A stretch of DNA of 59,571 nt from an uncultured Cytophaga sp. (lineage in GTDB: Bacteria; Bacteroidota; Bacteroidia; Cytophagales; Cytophagaceae). Numbering within the stretch: position 1 is the first letter of the stretch; each line of letters begins with the position of its first letter. Position numbers and translations under genes: made by a program. The notes beneath the pieces are model-generated. The model saw only the letters and a program-made list of their open reading frames with translations, ran no database searches and was not told where the DNA came from. The stretch lies in the NCBI RefSeq assembly GCF_937863595.1, contig NZ_CALMGQ010000067.1, positions 1-59,571 of the forward strand, read 5' to 3'. Positions 1-9,770 of this stretch are shown piece by piece.

Positions 1-599
1 TTAAATCCCTTATAAATCCTAGTTCAGACAATATAGAATGTCAGACAATTGCGCACTTGTCTGAACTGGGATTTTTTGGATTGAATGGGAAATACAGGAG
101 TGGGCTTGTATGAAATATTTTGAATCAATTTGACTGTTATAGAACTGTATTGTTATTCAACTTCCTGTGTATCCTTTAAATCCCTTATAAATCCTGGTTC
201 AGACAATATAGAATGTCAGACAATTGCGCATCTGTCTGAACTGGGATTTTTTGGATTGAATGGGAAATACAGGAGTGGGCTTGTATGAAATATTTTGAAT
301 CAATTTGACTGTTATAGAACTGTATTGTTATTCAACTTCCTGTGTATCCTTTAAATCCCTTATAAATCCTGGTTCAGACAATATAGAATGTCAGACAATT
401 GCGCACTTGTCTGAACTGGGATTTTTTGGATTGAATGGGAAATACAGGAGTGGGCTTGTATGAAATATTTTGAATCAATTTGACTGTTATAGAACTGTAT
501 TGTTATTCAACTTCCTGTGTGTCCTTTAAATCCCTTATAAATCCTAGTTCAGACAATATAGAATGTCAGACAATTGCGCACTTGTCTGAACTGGGATTT
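1..599. repeat. 175-bp tandem repeat array with hairpins (3.4 copies visible)
   Basis: Units start at 1, 176, 351 and 526, an exact 175-bp period; the fourth copy breaks off after about 74 bp at 599. Copies differ at only a few bases. Because 175 is not a multiple of three and all frames contain stops, the array is not coding. Each unit holds an 18-nt inverted repeat (arms 14-31 and 57-74 in copy 1, then +175, +350 and +525). In copies 1-3 the hairpin is followed by six T on the plus strand, so each looks like a rightward intrinsic terminator; copy 4 has lost the T run. The array probably continues to the left of the window. It ends 36 bp from the 3' end of the minus-strand M16 gene. Confidence 0.93.
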
Positions 600-635
600 C
601 TGATTCTGAATAAGTTCTGAAATTAAGGATTTCAC

Positions 636-1919
636 CTACATGCCGCCAGCAACAACATAAGACATGTCTGAAGGATTTAAGTATTTTTTTGCAACGGCTT
701 GGATGTCTTGTGCTGTGATAGATTGTATCCGTGCAAAAAAACGATCGTAATAATCGTAACCCAAACCATGAAAGTAAATAGTTTTGTATTTATCTGCAAT
801 AGCAAAAGATGTTTGAATGTCTCCTACAAAACTACCTAGCATATAATTTTTTACAGTGAGCAATTCATTATCAGAAACAGGCTCGTCTATTAATCGTTGT
901 AATTCTTTTTCAATTTCAACAAGTGTATATTTTGTAAACTCACGTTTTACATCTGTGCCAATTACAAAATAGCCCCCTTCTTGCATCGGCACTACACTTG
1001 AATGTATGCCATAGGTATAGCCTTTTTCTTCACGAATGTTTTGCATCAATCTAGATCCAAAATAACCGCCTAGTATTTCATTCAATACATATACATCAAA
1101 ATAATCCTGATTCGTATGATTGAATAACATGCGGCCATATCGAATGGATGATTGCACGCTATCCTCTTTTTTGATGATGAATTCTTTCTCTGCTTTTTTA
1201 AAAGCCGGCAAGGCACTTTTTGCATTGACGGAATGAGTGACTTCTGTTCCGAATAATTTTTCTAGATGCGTTACAGCATCTGCAGAAAATCCACCTGTGA
1301 TAATAATGTCACATTGTTTTTGTGCTAATTCTGATTTGAAGAAAGAAATCAAATCCGCTTGTGTAATCGCATCAATAGCTTCTAACGTTAAGTGTTTACC
1401 ATATGGGTGATTGTTGTTAAACAACAATTCTCTAAAGGCAACACCCGCTAAGTATGCAGTTTTTTCTTGATTTACCTGTATTCCTTGTCGTTGAATTTGC
1501 TTCATTTTATCCAACTGCTCTTCAGGAAAAGTGCTTTCTGTGAGTAAGTGCTTAATGAATGGAACCAACTCGGAAACATATTTTTCCAAACAAAAAAGCG
1601 TAATATTTATGCGCTCATTTCCTGGATTAATTTCTAGAAAAGCACCAAACTGTGCCAGATATTCTTGTATCTGCATAGAGTTATGGCTCGTTGTTCCTTC
1701 AGCCAACATTTTAGCTGTAAAAAAAGAAGTGCCATTTTTATTTTCATTTCTACTACCAGAATTGAAAATCCATTCTACACGTACTACGGGTTGTTTACCT
1801 AGGGCAAATTTATGTAATGAAGTACCGTTAGAAAACGAAACCGTTTCCACTTTTGGCAAGTGAAAACGGTCAATAGGATTGATGTTAGGAGCAATTGTCC
1901 TGTCCAGTGTATGTATCAT
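636..1919 (-). CDS. M16 family peptidase-like protein, non-catalytic subunit
   Basis: This 427-residue protein has the two-domain fold pattern of M16B (insulinase/processing-peptidase) proteins. The zinc motif HxxEH expected near residues 68-75 is absent; the sequence there reads FTAKMLAEGT. The C-terminal Arg-Tyr pair of the family is kept (R296 and Y303 in REEKGYTY). In known bacterial heterodimeric M16B enzymes one subunit carries HxxEH and the other carries the Arg-Tyr pair, so this is probably the non-catalytic partner. No signal peptide is obvious. The ATG overlaps the porV stop by one base (TAATG), so translation is probably coupled to porV. A candidate catalytic partner lies at 42718-43956. 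Confidence 0.88.
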   Translation of the reverse strand: MIHTLDRTIAPNINPIDRFHLPKVETVSFSNGTSLHKFALGKQPVVRVEWIFNSGSRNENKNGTSFFTAKMLAEGTTSHNSMQIQEYLAQFGAFLEINPGNERINITLFCLEKYVSELVPFIKHLLTESTFPEEQLDKMKQIQRQGIQVNQEKTAYLAGVAFRELLFNNNHPYGKHLTLEAIDAITQADLISFFKSELAQKQCDIIITGGFSADAVTHLEKLFGTEVTHSVNAKSALPAFKKAEKEFIIKKEDSVQSSIRYGRMLFNHTNQDYFDVYVLNEILGGYFGSRLMQNIREEKGYTYGIHSSVVPMQEGGYFVIGTDVKREFTKYTLVEIEKELQRLIDEPVSDNELLTVKNYMLGSFVGDIQTSFAIADKYKTIYFHGLGYDYYDRFFARIQSITAQDIQAVAKKYLNPSDMSYVVAGGM

Positions 1920-3091
1920 TAATTATCGATTACAGAATCTTCTGTTGCTTTTTTAGACTCAAATGTAAAATGAAGTGTGAAACGTAGCGTTTCTGCTAAT
2001 GGATTTGATTGTTGAATCGGTATCAAATACGCCATATCTAAGCCAAATGCATTGTAACGAATACCAACACCAACGTTCGCATAACGGCGGTTACCATAGG
2101 TTGGGTTTTCATAATGATAGCCAGCACGTAAAGCAAATAAATCATTGTACCAATATTCTGCACCCATGCACAAAACGATTTCTTTCATTTCTCCTTTAAA
2201 ACCATTTTGAGAATCAGTGAAGGAGCTTGTCATGCCTTGAACGATTCCCATATCTTTTGGATCTTTTCCTGTACTATCCCATTTACTTGGCACCATATAT
2301 TTATTGGCATCGAACGAAACGGAGAATTTGTTAAACGGATCTGTTTGTATGGTGTAGGTACCACCAAGTCTTAAATTGGTAGGGATAAAGTTTTTGTTAT
2401 TAATATCCGTATAGGTAACCTTAGGTCCAATGTCATTTATAACTAATCCGAAAGCTATATTTGAATTCATGCCACTTACTAACATGTCTTTGGTGTAATA
2501 GGCTCCAATATCAGCCGATACACTATTGATTGCTTTTGCAATTCCACCCGAACCAGCATTATAACTACCCACTAAATCTGAACGGAAATATTTAAGACCT
2601 AAACCAAGAGAAAAAGTTTTAGATAATATTCTTGAATACGTCAAACCAAAAGACAATTCGTTTGGTTGAAAATCTCGAACAATATTTCCACTCTGGTCTG
2701 TGAAAGTTACTTGACCCAAATTGAAATATTTAAAACTAACCCCAACTGCATCTTCTTTACGAATTTTTTTGTAAGCAGATAAGTAAGATAAAGACATGTC
2801 GTTTACAAGCTTTCTCAACCAAGGATTATACGATAATGCAACACCAATATCCGCTTTATTACGGGCAAGTTTCCCTGGGTTCCAAAACGTTGCATTGGCA
2901 TCTGGAGTAGTCGCTGCGCCTACATCACCCATGCCTCCTGCGCGTGCGTCAGGTGTAATATTTAGAAAGGGTACCGCAGTGGTTATTGTTTGTTGAAAGT
3001 CTTTATTTCCTCCCGAAGAACCAGATTGAGCTTGAGCTTGAAAAATGCTACAGGTTGCTAGTATTAAACCTGAAAAGAGTAATTTTTGCAT
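1919..3091 (-). CDS. porV: Type IX secretion system outer membrane protein PorV (LptO)
   Basis: The 390-residue protein has a Sec signal peptide (cleavage likely after AQA near residue 21), then the conserved PorV start region (FLNITPDARAGGMGDVGAAT, about residues 42-61) and the FATWNPG-like element ATFWNPGKLA. The rest is an alternating outer-membrane beta-barrel of the FadL type. In the family, PorV shuttles T9SS cargo from the translocon SprA to the sortase PorU and is needed for removal of the C-terminal sorting domain. It lies 47 bp after porU and overlaps the M16 gene by one base, so the three genes look co-transcribed. Length and gene neighbour both fit PorV. Confidence 0.95.
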   Translation of the reverse strand: MQKLLFSGLILATCSIFQAQAQSGSSGGNKDFQQTITTAVPFLNITPDARAGGMGDVGAATTPDANATFWNPGKLARNKADIGVALSYNPWLRKLVNDMSLSYLSAYKKIRKEDAVGVSFKYFNLGQVTFTDQSGNIVRDFQPNELSFGLTYSRILSKTFSLGLGLKYFRSDLVGSYNAGSGGIAKAINSVSADIGAYYTKDMLVSGMNSNIAFGLVINDIGPKVTYTDINNKNFIPTNLRLGGTYTIQTDPFNKFSVSFDANKYMVPSKWDSTGKDPKDMGIVQGMTSSFTDSQNGFKGEMKEIVLCMGAEYWYNDLFALRAGYHYENPTYGNRRYANVGVGIRYNAFGLDMAYLIPIQQSNPLAETLRFTLHFTFESKKATEDSVIDN

Positions 3092-3138
3092 AAATGAATG
3101 TATTATTAGCTACAAATATAATGTATTATTTTATGAGT

Positions 3139-6100
3139 TTAATTCAACAAGACCAGTTTCTCAAAAACATGGGTTGTGGAGCCATCCTGTAGTGAACGAA
3201 TTTTTAGTTTATAAACGTATACGCCTCTACCAATTTTATCACCAAAATCGTCTAATCCATCCCAATGGATGCTTCCAATGTGTGAAGGGCTGTTATAAAC
3301 GGTCTCATCTAAGGTTTTTATCAATTTCCCAGAAACGGTAAACACCTGAACCTGAATCATTAAATTATCGCCCACCCGGTTATGGTCAAAATGGAAGTTT
3401 GTACTTGTGCTAAACGGGTTTGGATAATTTAACACGTGGCCCAATTGAATCTTTGTGGTATTCTGAATGGTGAATTCTAAGGTTTGCTCGCTTGAGTTAT
3501 TGTAGGTATCCCAAACTTTAAATCGTAAGGAATAGGTACCAGCGGCCAGGTCTTTTAATGGATATTGAACTTTGCCTTTTGTATAATCATCTTTAGCAGC
3601 CGAATAATATTTATTTAAAATAATAATCTCTGTACTTGTGCTTAACTGCAGCGTTATTTCGTGACCAATACCAGCCGCAGATACGTTAATTCCATTTTCG
3701 TCAGAAACTTCTGCATAGAATACTGGATTCTCTCTTGTTATACCACCTGAAACAAAAGAAGGATCGTTCATATATAATTTAATTTTTGGCGGTGTTTTAT
3801 CATCTGGTGCATTTGGATTTGAGCCTCCAACAACAATATTGCTTAAATAACCACCCGCATCTTGATTGCCATTCTGCTTAGAAGAATATAAACTTACTTT
3901 TCCATAATCATATTGATAGGAAATATCTTTTGGTACAATAAACGTGACTTTAAAAGTGCCATTTGTAACACTCGCCGAACCATCAAAAATAATATTGCTT
4001 TGTAATTTAAATGTTGTTGCGATTGAGCCACCGTTACCTAATGTTTTGATAGAACTAGGTTTGTCATATATGGTAATTTGGGATGTACCACTATAATTTG
4101 TGAGTGTTGTGCCTGTTTGGTCTTGTATCAATCCTTCAATGGTGACTTTGCTAAGTGCTTTTAATGTATCAGGTATTGCATTCACAGCAATTCCATTAAT
4201 GCTTGTAACTACCATCGTTTGTTGGGGATAACGAATGCGCATACTCGGATCGCCTAATAATGTGTAGTTTCTATTGTACACTCCAGCTATACTAAAGTTT
4301 TTTGTGAGCCTTATAATTTCACCTAAGGTGTAAAAAGTGCCATCGGGGTTGCGAAGAAAGGCGTATTTATAAAAGGCTTCATTGATCTCTGCATTTGTAC
4401 TTGCATACACGGTTCGGGTAGATGTTAAATTCCCAAAAGATCCCCCTGTAGGGCTCAGTAATATTCTTTCTGCACCAGAGATTAACCCGGGCTTATCGTT
4501 TCTGCCAAAACTGCAAGTAGCCGTAATGTAAAATCCAAGTTTAGTAATATTGGTCCAACTATTAATAGTTGGTATTGTAACAATGGCTTCTTGAGCTAAA
4601 CCTGTATTGCCACCATGTCCAACATAATTCCATATGAGTGTACCTTCATCGGTATTTCTTTTAATGGCATCTACAGCCAATAATGCTGTTTCTCCACCTG
4701 GTGTTGACTCTTGAGGGTAAGTATCTAAATAAATTTTGTTGATATTAATTTGTTTATTCGTTGTATTTATAATGTTATATAAGGCTTCAGTATTGTTTAA
4801 ATGAAGATTTGCATCCCCATCGTCGCAAAGGAGTGTTATTTTATTTTCCCAATCCCCATTTACAGGAATAGACGGTTTGGATGCACTTATTAATTTATTT
4901 ACAACAATTTCAGCTTGATACGCATTTTTTACAGGTAAGCGACCAACACCTATACTCATCAGATTAATCGTATTGTCATTAGAGTGTTCTTCTTTCCAAT
5001 AGCCGTCTGCATCATCCATAAAACCAAAATAATCGTCTGAATTGTACGATTCCAATTCTTTTAAACTCTCCCTCGATTCATAGGTTGGAACATAATTTCC
5101 ACCCATTCCAAGAATATTTTTATAATCGTAGGTGCCAGTTCCAAATAATAAGAGATATTTTAGTTGAGCACCTGTAGCACCTCTATCGTATACCATCTTT
5201 GCAAAATCTCGAATGGCAGTAATGTCTGCTTTGCCGCTTCCAAATTCATTAAAAATTTGTTTGGGGGTACAAACAAAACAGCGTATGCCATCGTTTTGAA
5301 ATCTAAAATTTGCTAATTGCTGTGCTTGAGAAATAAATTCTGGAGCCGCAACAATAATCATATCGGGCATATTTGCCGAAGTAATGTCGTGTAGGTTTTG
5401 ATTGCTTACTTTTTCTACAAAACTGGGATAGTTAAACGCAGAACCTCTAAAGATTGCAAATTCCTTCAAGTTTAAACTGTTTGTTCCAAATTCTATTATT
5501 CCCGCGCCATACGTATAATTTTGCGCAGAAATATTTTGAGGATCGCTAACATCCCACAATTGCTCGCTTCCTGTGGTATTACTTATTTGGTAGCTTGTAG
5601 TAGGTTGTAAGATACTTTTGGATGCTCTAAAAAAAGTTTGATTTCCGTTCAAACGTAATGATTTTGTATAAAGTAATTCTAAGTAATTTAAATTTGCAGC
5701 AGCTGAAGGATTGCCGTTTAAAAAAGTCATACCAACACTTACTATTGTATTGCCTCCTAATAAAGACGAATTAAATGTATAGGTTTTCGTTACATCAATA
5801 CCCATGGGTGCATAGTCTGCAGTGCTTAACGCAGAAAATCCCATATTGTCTGGGAAAGGATTGTTATTGATTTTGAAAATCATATTGGCACTAACGTATG
5901 ATCTGCCCACAACAGCTGCTTTTAATGTCATGGCCGTGCCTGATTTAATACCCGTTACATTAAATTGTTCACTAAAATTTGGACTGTAAGTAGTAAAAGC
6001 GTGTCCGTACCACTCTCTACCAGAATCCATAATATTATAGGTGTCTGTTTCACTAAAATCATGTTCGTCAAAATCAGTTAGTGTTTGTGCTGTAGCTCCT

Positions 6101-7029
6101 AGATTGGATTGGCTAACAATGCGTTTGCCGACTTGTTGGTTGATTGTCAAAAAATAAAAATTTTGTTCGCTGTATAAATTGTACACATGGTTATAGGTAT
6201 TGTTGCCTGCATTATATTCCCATGTATGAGGAGACTCTCCATAAAATAAAATATAATCATTCTTATCAAAAATGCCATTCCCATCTTCACTCATAAAAAT
6301 AGCATTTTCAACTAAATCATCTAACCGTGTTGCACTATTCTCTTGTGGCAACATACCTCCACCATTTCCATAAATCTGAATCATGGAAGGGTCTAAATTG
6401 TTTGTATTTATGCCTAAACTTATTAAATAGGCAACATCAATTTTGTAAATATTTGTTTCCTCAACACCTAGTTTGTACCAATTACCACTTGCTAAAACAG
6501 ATCCTGTTGTATTGGTTGTACGTGCATTCGAGTAGGAGTTTGCGTACGGGTTATTTACTTTCTTAGGTATTGTTTCTGTATCTTCTGTTAGTGTATACGC
6601 AAGCGTAAAAGATACTATTTGCCGCCAAGAACCATCATTTCCTTTTTGCACTAATGGAATGTACAATCGAGTAAATATCCCCTTATTGTGATAGTAGGAA
6701 TATCGTACGTTGGTTGTAGCGTCAAAAGTTAAGTTTTTTAAGGCACTTTTAGACGCAGAGTCACCTTCATAATACGAGATCGATTCAATGCGAACAGATC
6801 CAGAAACTTTTCCTGCTATATCTTTCTGCAATACTAAATAACCAAACCGATCAATACTTGCATCTTTAGCCAGAGGGTAGGTTACTTTCTCTCCATTAGG
6901 TAATGTATTGGATGTATTAAATCCCAACCATTCTACATCATACGATACTGTAGATTGTTGTGCTATAACTGGGCTGGCTATAAAAGCTAGACTTAAAAGG
7001 AGTGCTAATATGTATTTTAAAAAGATCAT
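3139..7029 (-). CDS. porU: Type IX secretion system sortase PorU (C25 gingipain-like)
   Basis: The 1296-residue protein has a signal peptide (cleavage likely after VIA near residue 23), a long N-terminal beta-rich region, and a C25 cysteine peptidase domain with both catalytic residues visible: H805 in NYVGHGG and C839 in ITATCSFGR. The C-terminus (about 1205-1296) contains NYPNPF and a FlgD-like beta-sandwich resembling a T9SS sorting domain, as PorU proteins retain. In the family PorU acts on the cell surface, cutting sorting domains from T9SS cargo and attaching cargo to anionic lipopolysaccharide. It is the first gene of a porU-porV-M16 cluster. Confidence 0.96.
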   Translation of the reverse strand: MIFLKYILALLLSLAFIASPVIAQQSTVSYDVEWLGFNTSNTLPNGEKVTYPLAKDASIDRFGYLVLQKDIAGKVSGSVRIESISYYEGDSASKSALKNLTFDATTNVRYSYYHNKGIFTRLYIPLVQKGNDGSWRQIVSFTLAYTLTEDTETIPKKVNNPYANSYSNARTTNTTGSVLASGNWYKLGVEETNIYKIDVAYLISLGINTNNLDPSMIQIYGNGGGMLPQENSATRLDDLVENAIFMSEDGNGIFDKNDYILFYGESPHTWEYNAGNNTYNHVYNLYSEQNFYFLTINQQVGKRIVSQSNLGATAQTLTDFDEHDFSETDTYNIMDSGREWYGHAFTTYSPNFSEQFNVTGIKSGTAMTLKAAVVGRSYVSANMIFKINNNPFPDNMGFSALSTADYAPMGIDVTKTYTFNSSLLGGNTIVSVGMTFLNGNPSAAANLNYLELLYTKSLRLNGNQTFFRASKSILQPTTSYQISNTTGSEQLWDVSDPQNISAQNYTYGAGIIEFGTNSLNLKEFAIFRGSAFNYPSFVEKVSNQNLHDITSANMPDMIIVAAPEFISQAQQLANFRFQNDGIRCFVCTPKQIFNEFGSGKADITAIRDFAKMVYDRGATGAQLKYLLLFGTGTYDYKNILGMGGNYVPTYESRESLKELESYNSDDYFGFMDDADGYWKEEHSNDNTINLMSIGVGRLPVKNAYQAEIVVNKLISASKPSIPVNGDWENKITLLCDDGDANLHLNNTEALYNIINTTNKQININKIYLDTYPQESTPGGETALLAVDAIKRNTDEGTLIWNYVGHGGNTGLAQEAIVTIPTINSWTNITKLGFYITATCSFGRNDKPGLISGAERILLSPTGGSFGNLTSTRTVYASTNAEINEAFYKYAFLRNPDGTFYTLGEIIRLTKNFSIAGVYNRNYTLLGDPSMRIRYPQQTMVVTSINGIAVNAIPDTLKALSKVTIEGLIQDQTGTTLTNYSGTSQITIYDKPSSIKTLGNGGSIATTFKLQSNIIFDGSASVTNGTFKVTFIVPKDISYQYDYGKVSLYSSKQNGNQDAGGYLSNIVVGGSNPNAPDDKTPPKIKLYMNDPSFVSGGITRENPVFYAEVSDENGINVSAAGIGHEITLQLSTSTEIIILNKYYSAAKDDYTKGKVQYPLKDLAAGTYSLRFKVWDTYNNSSEQTLEFTIQNTTKIQLGHVLNYPNPFSTSTNFHFDHNRVGDNLMIQVQVFTVSGKLIKTLDETVYNSPSHIGSIHWDGLDDFGDKIGRGVYVYKLKIRSLQDGSTTHVFEKLVLLN

Positions 7030-7126
7030 TCAATTTAATAACAAATTTGTTTCACGCTTAGTTTGCTGATTCAATTAACGTTTGCGGTAATTTTTTAGTA
7101 TTTCAAGTTACTTTAGAACGACAGAT

Positions 7127-7876
7127 TTATGATGCTTTATATTCGCTTTTATTTTGAAAAATGGATAAAACCACAAACAAGGTCATAATTGCTAAAATAG
7201 ATTCTTTTCTAAATATAATTAATAAGCCAATTGCACTTAGGATTAATAAATAGCGATAAAGATTATTTTTCCATGTGTAATCTTTAAATTTTAGTGCCAT
7301 TAAAGGGATTTCAGAAATTAATAGGTAAGACATTAAAATGCAATAACCTAAAATGAAATAGAGATGGTGCACTAAGGGAAATAAGACGGATTCAGTATCT
7401 ATTGCAATTAGGTTGAAAGAGCAAACAATGATTGCATTGCTTGGTGTCGGTAATCCAAAGAATCGATCGCTTTGTCTGGTATCTAAATTGAATTTTGCTA
7501 AGCGTGCCGCTGAAAACATTGCGGGCAAGGTTGCAATTAATAAATAGGGTGTAAATATGCCCGCGTCAAACAGGTTTATTTCTGTGATGCGTTCATAAGG
7601 TATACCTGTTGTGACAGATGCAATCATATAGGTAAGCATTACACTCGGCAAAATACCAAAGCTTACAACATCTGCCAATGAATCCAATTCTTTACCAATG
7701 GGAGAGGATACATGAAGCAATCGTGCAACAAAGCCATCTAAAAAATCTACAATTAACGAGCATCCAATACAATACGATGCTTCTTCTATTTTACCATTAA
7801 CAAGGAATAGAATTCCCCAAAAACCAAATGCTAAGTTAATACACGTAAGTGCATTGGGTATATTTTTTTTTATCAT
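7127..7876 (-). CDS. pssA: CDP-diacylglycerol-serine O-phosphatidyltransferase
   Basis: The protein makes phosphatidylserine from CDP-diacylglycerol and serine, the first step to phosphatidylethanolamine, at the inner membrane. The CDP-alcohol phosphotransferase signature D-G-x2-A-R-x8-G-x3-D-x3-D is complete (D47, G48, A51, R52, G61, D65, D69), and several hydrophobic helices follow. I choose the ATG at 7876 (MIKKNIPNAL, 249 residues), which matches the family start and overlaps the upstream stop as ATGA; a start at 7891 would add five residues but fits the family less well. The choice between serine and another alcohol as acceptor rests on overall similarity to short Bacteroidota PssA. Confidence 0.9.
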   Translation of the reverse strand: MIKKNIPNALTCINLAFGFWGILFLVNGKIEEASYCIGCSLIVDFLDGFVARLLHVSSPIGKELDSLADVVSFGILPSVMLTYMIASVTTGIPYERITEINLFDAGIFTPYLLIATLPAMFSAARLAKFNLDTRQSDRFFGLPTPSNAIIVCSFNLIAIDTESVLFPLVHHLYFILGYCILMSYLLISEIPLMALKFKDYTWKNNLYRYLLILSAIGLLIIFRKESILAIMTLFVVLSIFQNKSEYKAS

Positions 7877-8520
7877 AAGTTGATTGCACAATACGGATTA
7901 TGTTTCTTTTCAAATTTTATGGTTGTGGTTGGTCCATGTCCTGGAAACACAACCATATCGTCGGGCAATGTAAATAATTGTTCGTGTATACTTTTTATAA
8001 GTGTATCATAATCTCCGCCCGGTAAATCCGCTCTTCCAATACTATTTCGAAATAATACATCACCAGATAAACATATTTTTTCTTCTACATTAATAAAAGC
8101 TATATGCCCAGGTGCATGTCCTGGCACAAATAAGATTTTAAACGTCATGCTGCCGACTTTGATTGTATCGCTTAAGGTTAACAATCGATCGGGTGTAGCA
8201 GGCGTATAGGAATGAAACCCATAATTGCTCGCATAGGAAGCTACGGATTGTAAGCTGGGTAAATCTAAATGGAAAATTTCAAAAGGAACTTTGAATGTTT
8301 CTTTTACAAAATAATTTCCTAGCACATGATCAATATGGCCGTGTGTGTTAACGAGTAACTTAACGGTTAAATTATTTTTTTTGATATAATCTACTAATTC
8401 ATTTTGTTCATGCACTTCATAACAACCTGGGTCAACAATCATGCTTGATCCTTCATCATCATACACAAGATAGGTATTTTCCTGTAATGCATTAAATGTG
8501 AATGTTTTTATACGAATCAT
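7873..8520 (-). CDS. Metallo-beta-lactamase fold hydrolase (glyoxalase II-like)
   Basis: The 215-residue cytosolic protein has the metal-binding set of the MBL superfamily: THGHIDH (H60, H62, D64, H65), the GHAPGH element (H135/H139), SGD with D154, and PGHG with H195. It lacks the C-terminal substrate domain of true glyoxalase II, so it belongs with short YcbL-like hydrolases; the substrate is unknown, with thioesters plausible. Its TGA stop overlaps the pssA ATG, so the two genes are translationally coupled. It starts a short minus-strand operon; the 171-bp gap to the divergent oxidoreductase would hold both promoters. Confidence 0.88.
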   Translation of the reverse strand: MIRIKTFTFNALQENTYLVYDDEGSSMIVDPGCYEVHEQNELVDYIKKNNLTVKLLVNTHGHIDHVLGNYFVKETFKVPFEIFHLDLPSLQSVASYASNYGFHSYTPATPDRLLTLSDTIKVGSMTFKILFVPGHAPGHIAFINVEEKICLSGDVLFRNSIGRADLPGGDYDTLIKSIHEQLFTLPDDMVVFPGHGPTTTIKFEKKHNPYCAINL

Positions 8521-8691
8521 ATATATTTAATGTAAGAGATATCTGCCTCAATAGGAAGATGTTTTTATTTAAGTGTAAAATTAGGCATTTAAATGCATTT
8601 CAAAATAATACACATAATTATTGTAGGGATGATTTGACAAAAATGAGCTAAAACAAGTGAATAATCAAAAGAAGCAACTTAATTTAGCGAA

Positions 8692-9750
8692 ATGAAGCAC
8701 GTCGATTATATAATTGTTGGGCAAGGTTTGGCAGGTTCTTGCTTAGCACTTTCCTTGTTGAATGAAAAACAGAGCGTTGAGGTGTTTTATAGTGAAGATA
8801 AAAAAGCATCATCTGAAGTAGCAGCAGGTTTGTACAATCCTATTACTGGGAAAAAAATGTTACTTACATGGAACGCTGAAATTCTTTTCCCTTACTTAGA
8901 AAAATTTTATAAAAAAGCGGAAGCAGAATTTAATTCTAAAATAATTTATTCGAAAAAAATATTTCGTCCGTTTCCAGATATACAAGCTCAAACAGATTTT
9001 TGGACAAATCACTCCGCAAGAACGGAACCTTTTGCAGCTCCAGAAATGGATAGCCCCGCGTATGAACCTTTTATTAACAATCCCTTTGGTGGCATAGCTA
9101 CCAAGCAATCAGGATATGTAGATGTAAGCAAATTTCTTGCACTTACAAAGGAAAAACTTAACAAATTAAATGCGCTTCAAGAAGATACTTTTGATTACAA
9201 GGGACTCACGTTTAATGATGGCAGCGTTCAATATAAAAATGTGAAAGCACGCAAAATAATTTTTGCAGAAGGATATCACAATAAATCAAATCCATTTTTT
9301 AATTGGGTGCCAGTAAAGGGAATGAAGGGAGATGTGCTTACAGTAAAAATTAATGACTATCCAATTGAAGATGTTATTAATAAGCATTTTTTTATTATTC
9401 CTTTGCCGAATGGAAACCATCGAATTGGATCTTCTTACATTCGAGATTTTAAGGATGATTTACCAACCATTGAAGGCTTAAATGAAATTACTGCTGGGGC
9501 ACATACCATTTTAAAAAAAACCTTCGTTTTAATAGATCATAAAGCAGGTGTAAGGCCAACAATCACTGGACATAGACCAATAATAGGAATGCATCCCAAA
9601 CAACCTTTGGTACTCATTTTTAATGGATTGGGTACGAAAGGTGTTTCGATTGCACCCTTTGCAGCGAATGAATTGACTAAATTCTTAGTTTTTCATCAAG
9701 AAATTGAAGAATCTATATCCGTGAACCGATTTTATTATTTATATTCATAA
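8692..9750 (+). CDS. FAD-dependent oxidoreductase (DAO family)
   Basis: The 352-residue protein starts with a Rossmann dinucleotide-binding motif (VGQGLAGS, G10-x-G12-x2-G15). It ends with the FAD-contacting pattern of glycine/D-amino-acid oxidase-like enzymes (GVRPTITGHRPIIG ... FNGLGTKGVSIAPF). The central part is less typical, so the substrate cannot be named. No signal peptide or membrane segment is seen, so the enzyme is probably cytosolic. The next gene begins 20 bp after the stop, so the two are likely co-transcribed, though their roles have no obvious link. Confidence 0.85.
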   Translation: MKHVDYIIVGQGLAGSCLALSLLNEKQSVEVFYSEDKKASSEVAAGLYNPITGKKMLLTWNAEILFPYLEKFYKKAEAEFNSKIIYSKKIFRPFPDIQAQTDFWTNHSARTEPFAAPEMDSPAYEPFINNPFGGIATKQSGYVDVSKFLALTKEKLNKLNALQEDTFDYKGLTFNDGSVQYKNVKARKIIFAEGYHNKSNPFFNWVPVKGMKGDVLTVKINDYPIEDVINKHFFIIPLPNGNHRIGSSYIRDFKDDLPTIEGLNEITAGAHTILKKTFVLIDHKAGVRPTITGHRPIIGMHPKQPLVLIFNGLGTKGVSIAPFAANELTKFLVFHQEIEESISVNRFYYLYS

Positions 9751-9770
9751 CAAAAAAAGCCTTCTATTAA

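Noticed and set aside
115..140. Seven-codon ORF after an AGGAG in each 175-bp unit
   Set aside because: It is only seven codons with no sign of selection, and Bacteroidota rarely use Shine-Dalgarno sequences. Treated as chance.
1..599. CRISPR array
   Set aside because: The period is 175 bp and the whole unit, not just a short repeat, is conserved. There are no variable spacers and no cas genes.
636..1919. Pseudogene because the HxxEH motif is missing
   Set aside because: The frame is intact and full length, and the Arg-Tyr pair is kept, as expected of a non-catalytic M16 subunit.
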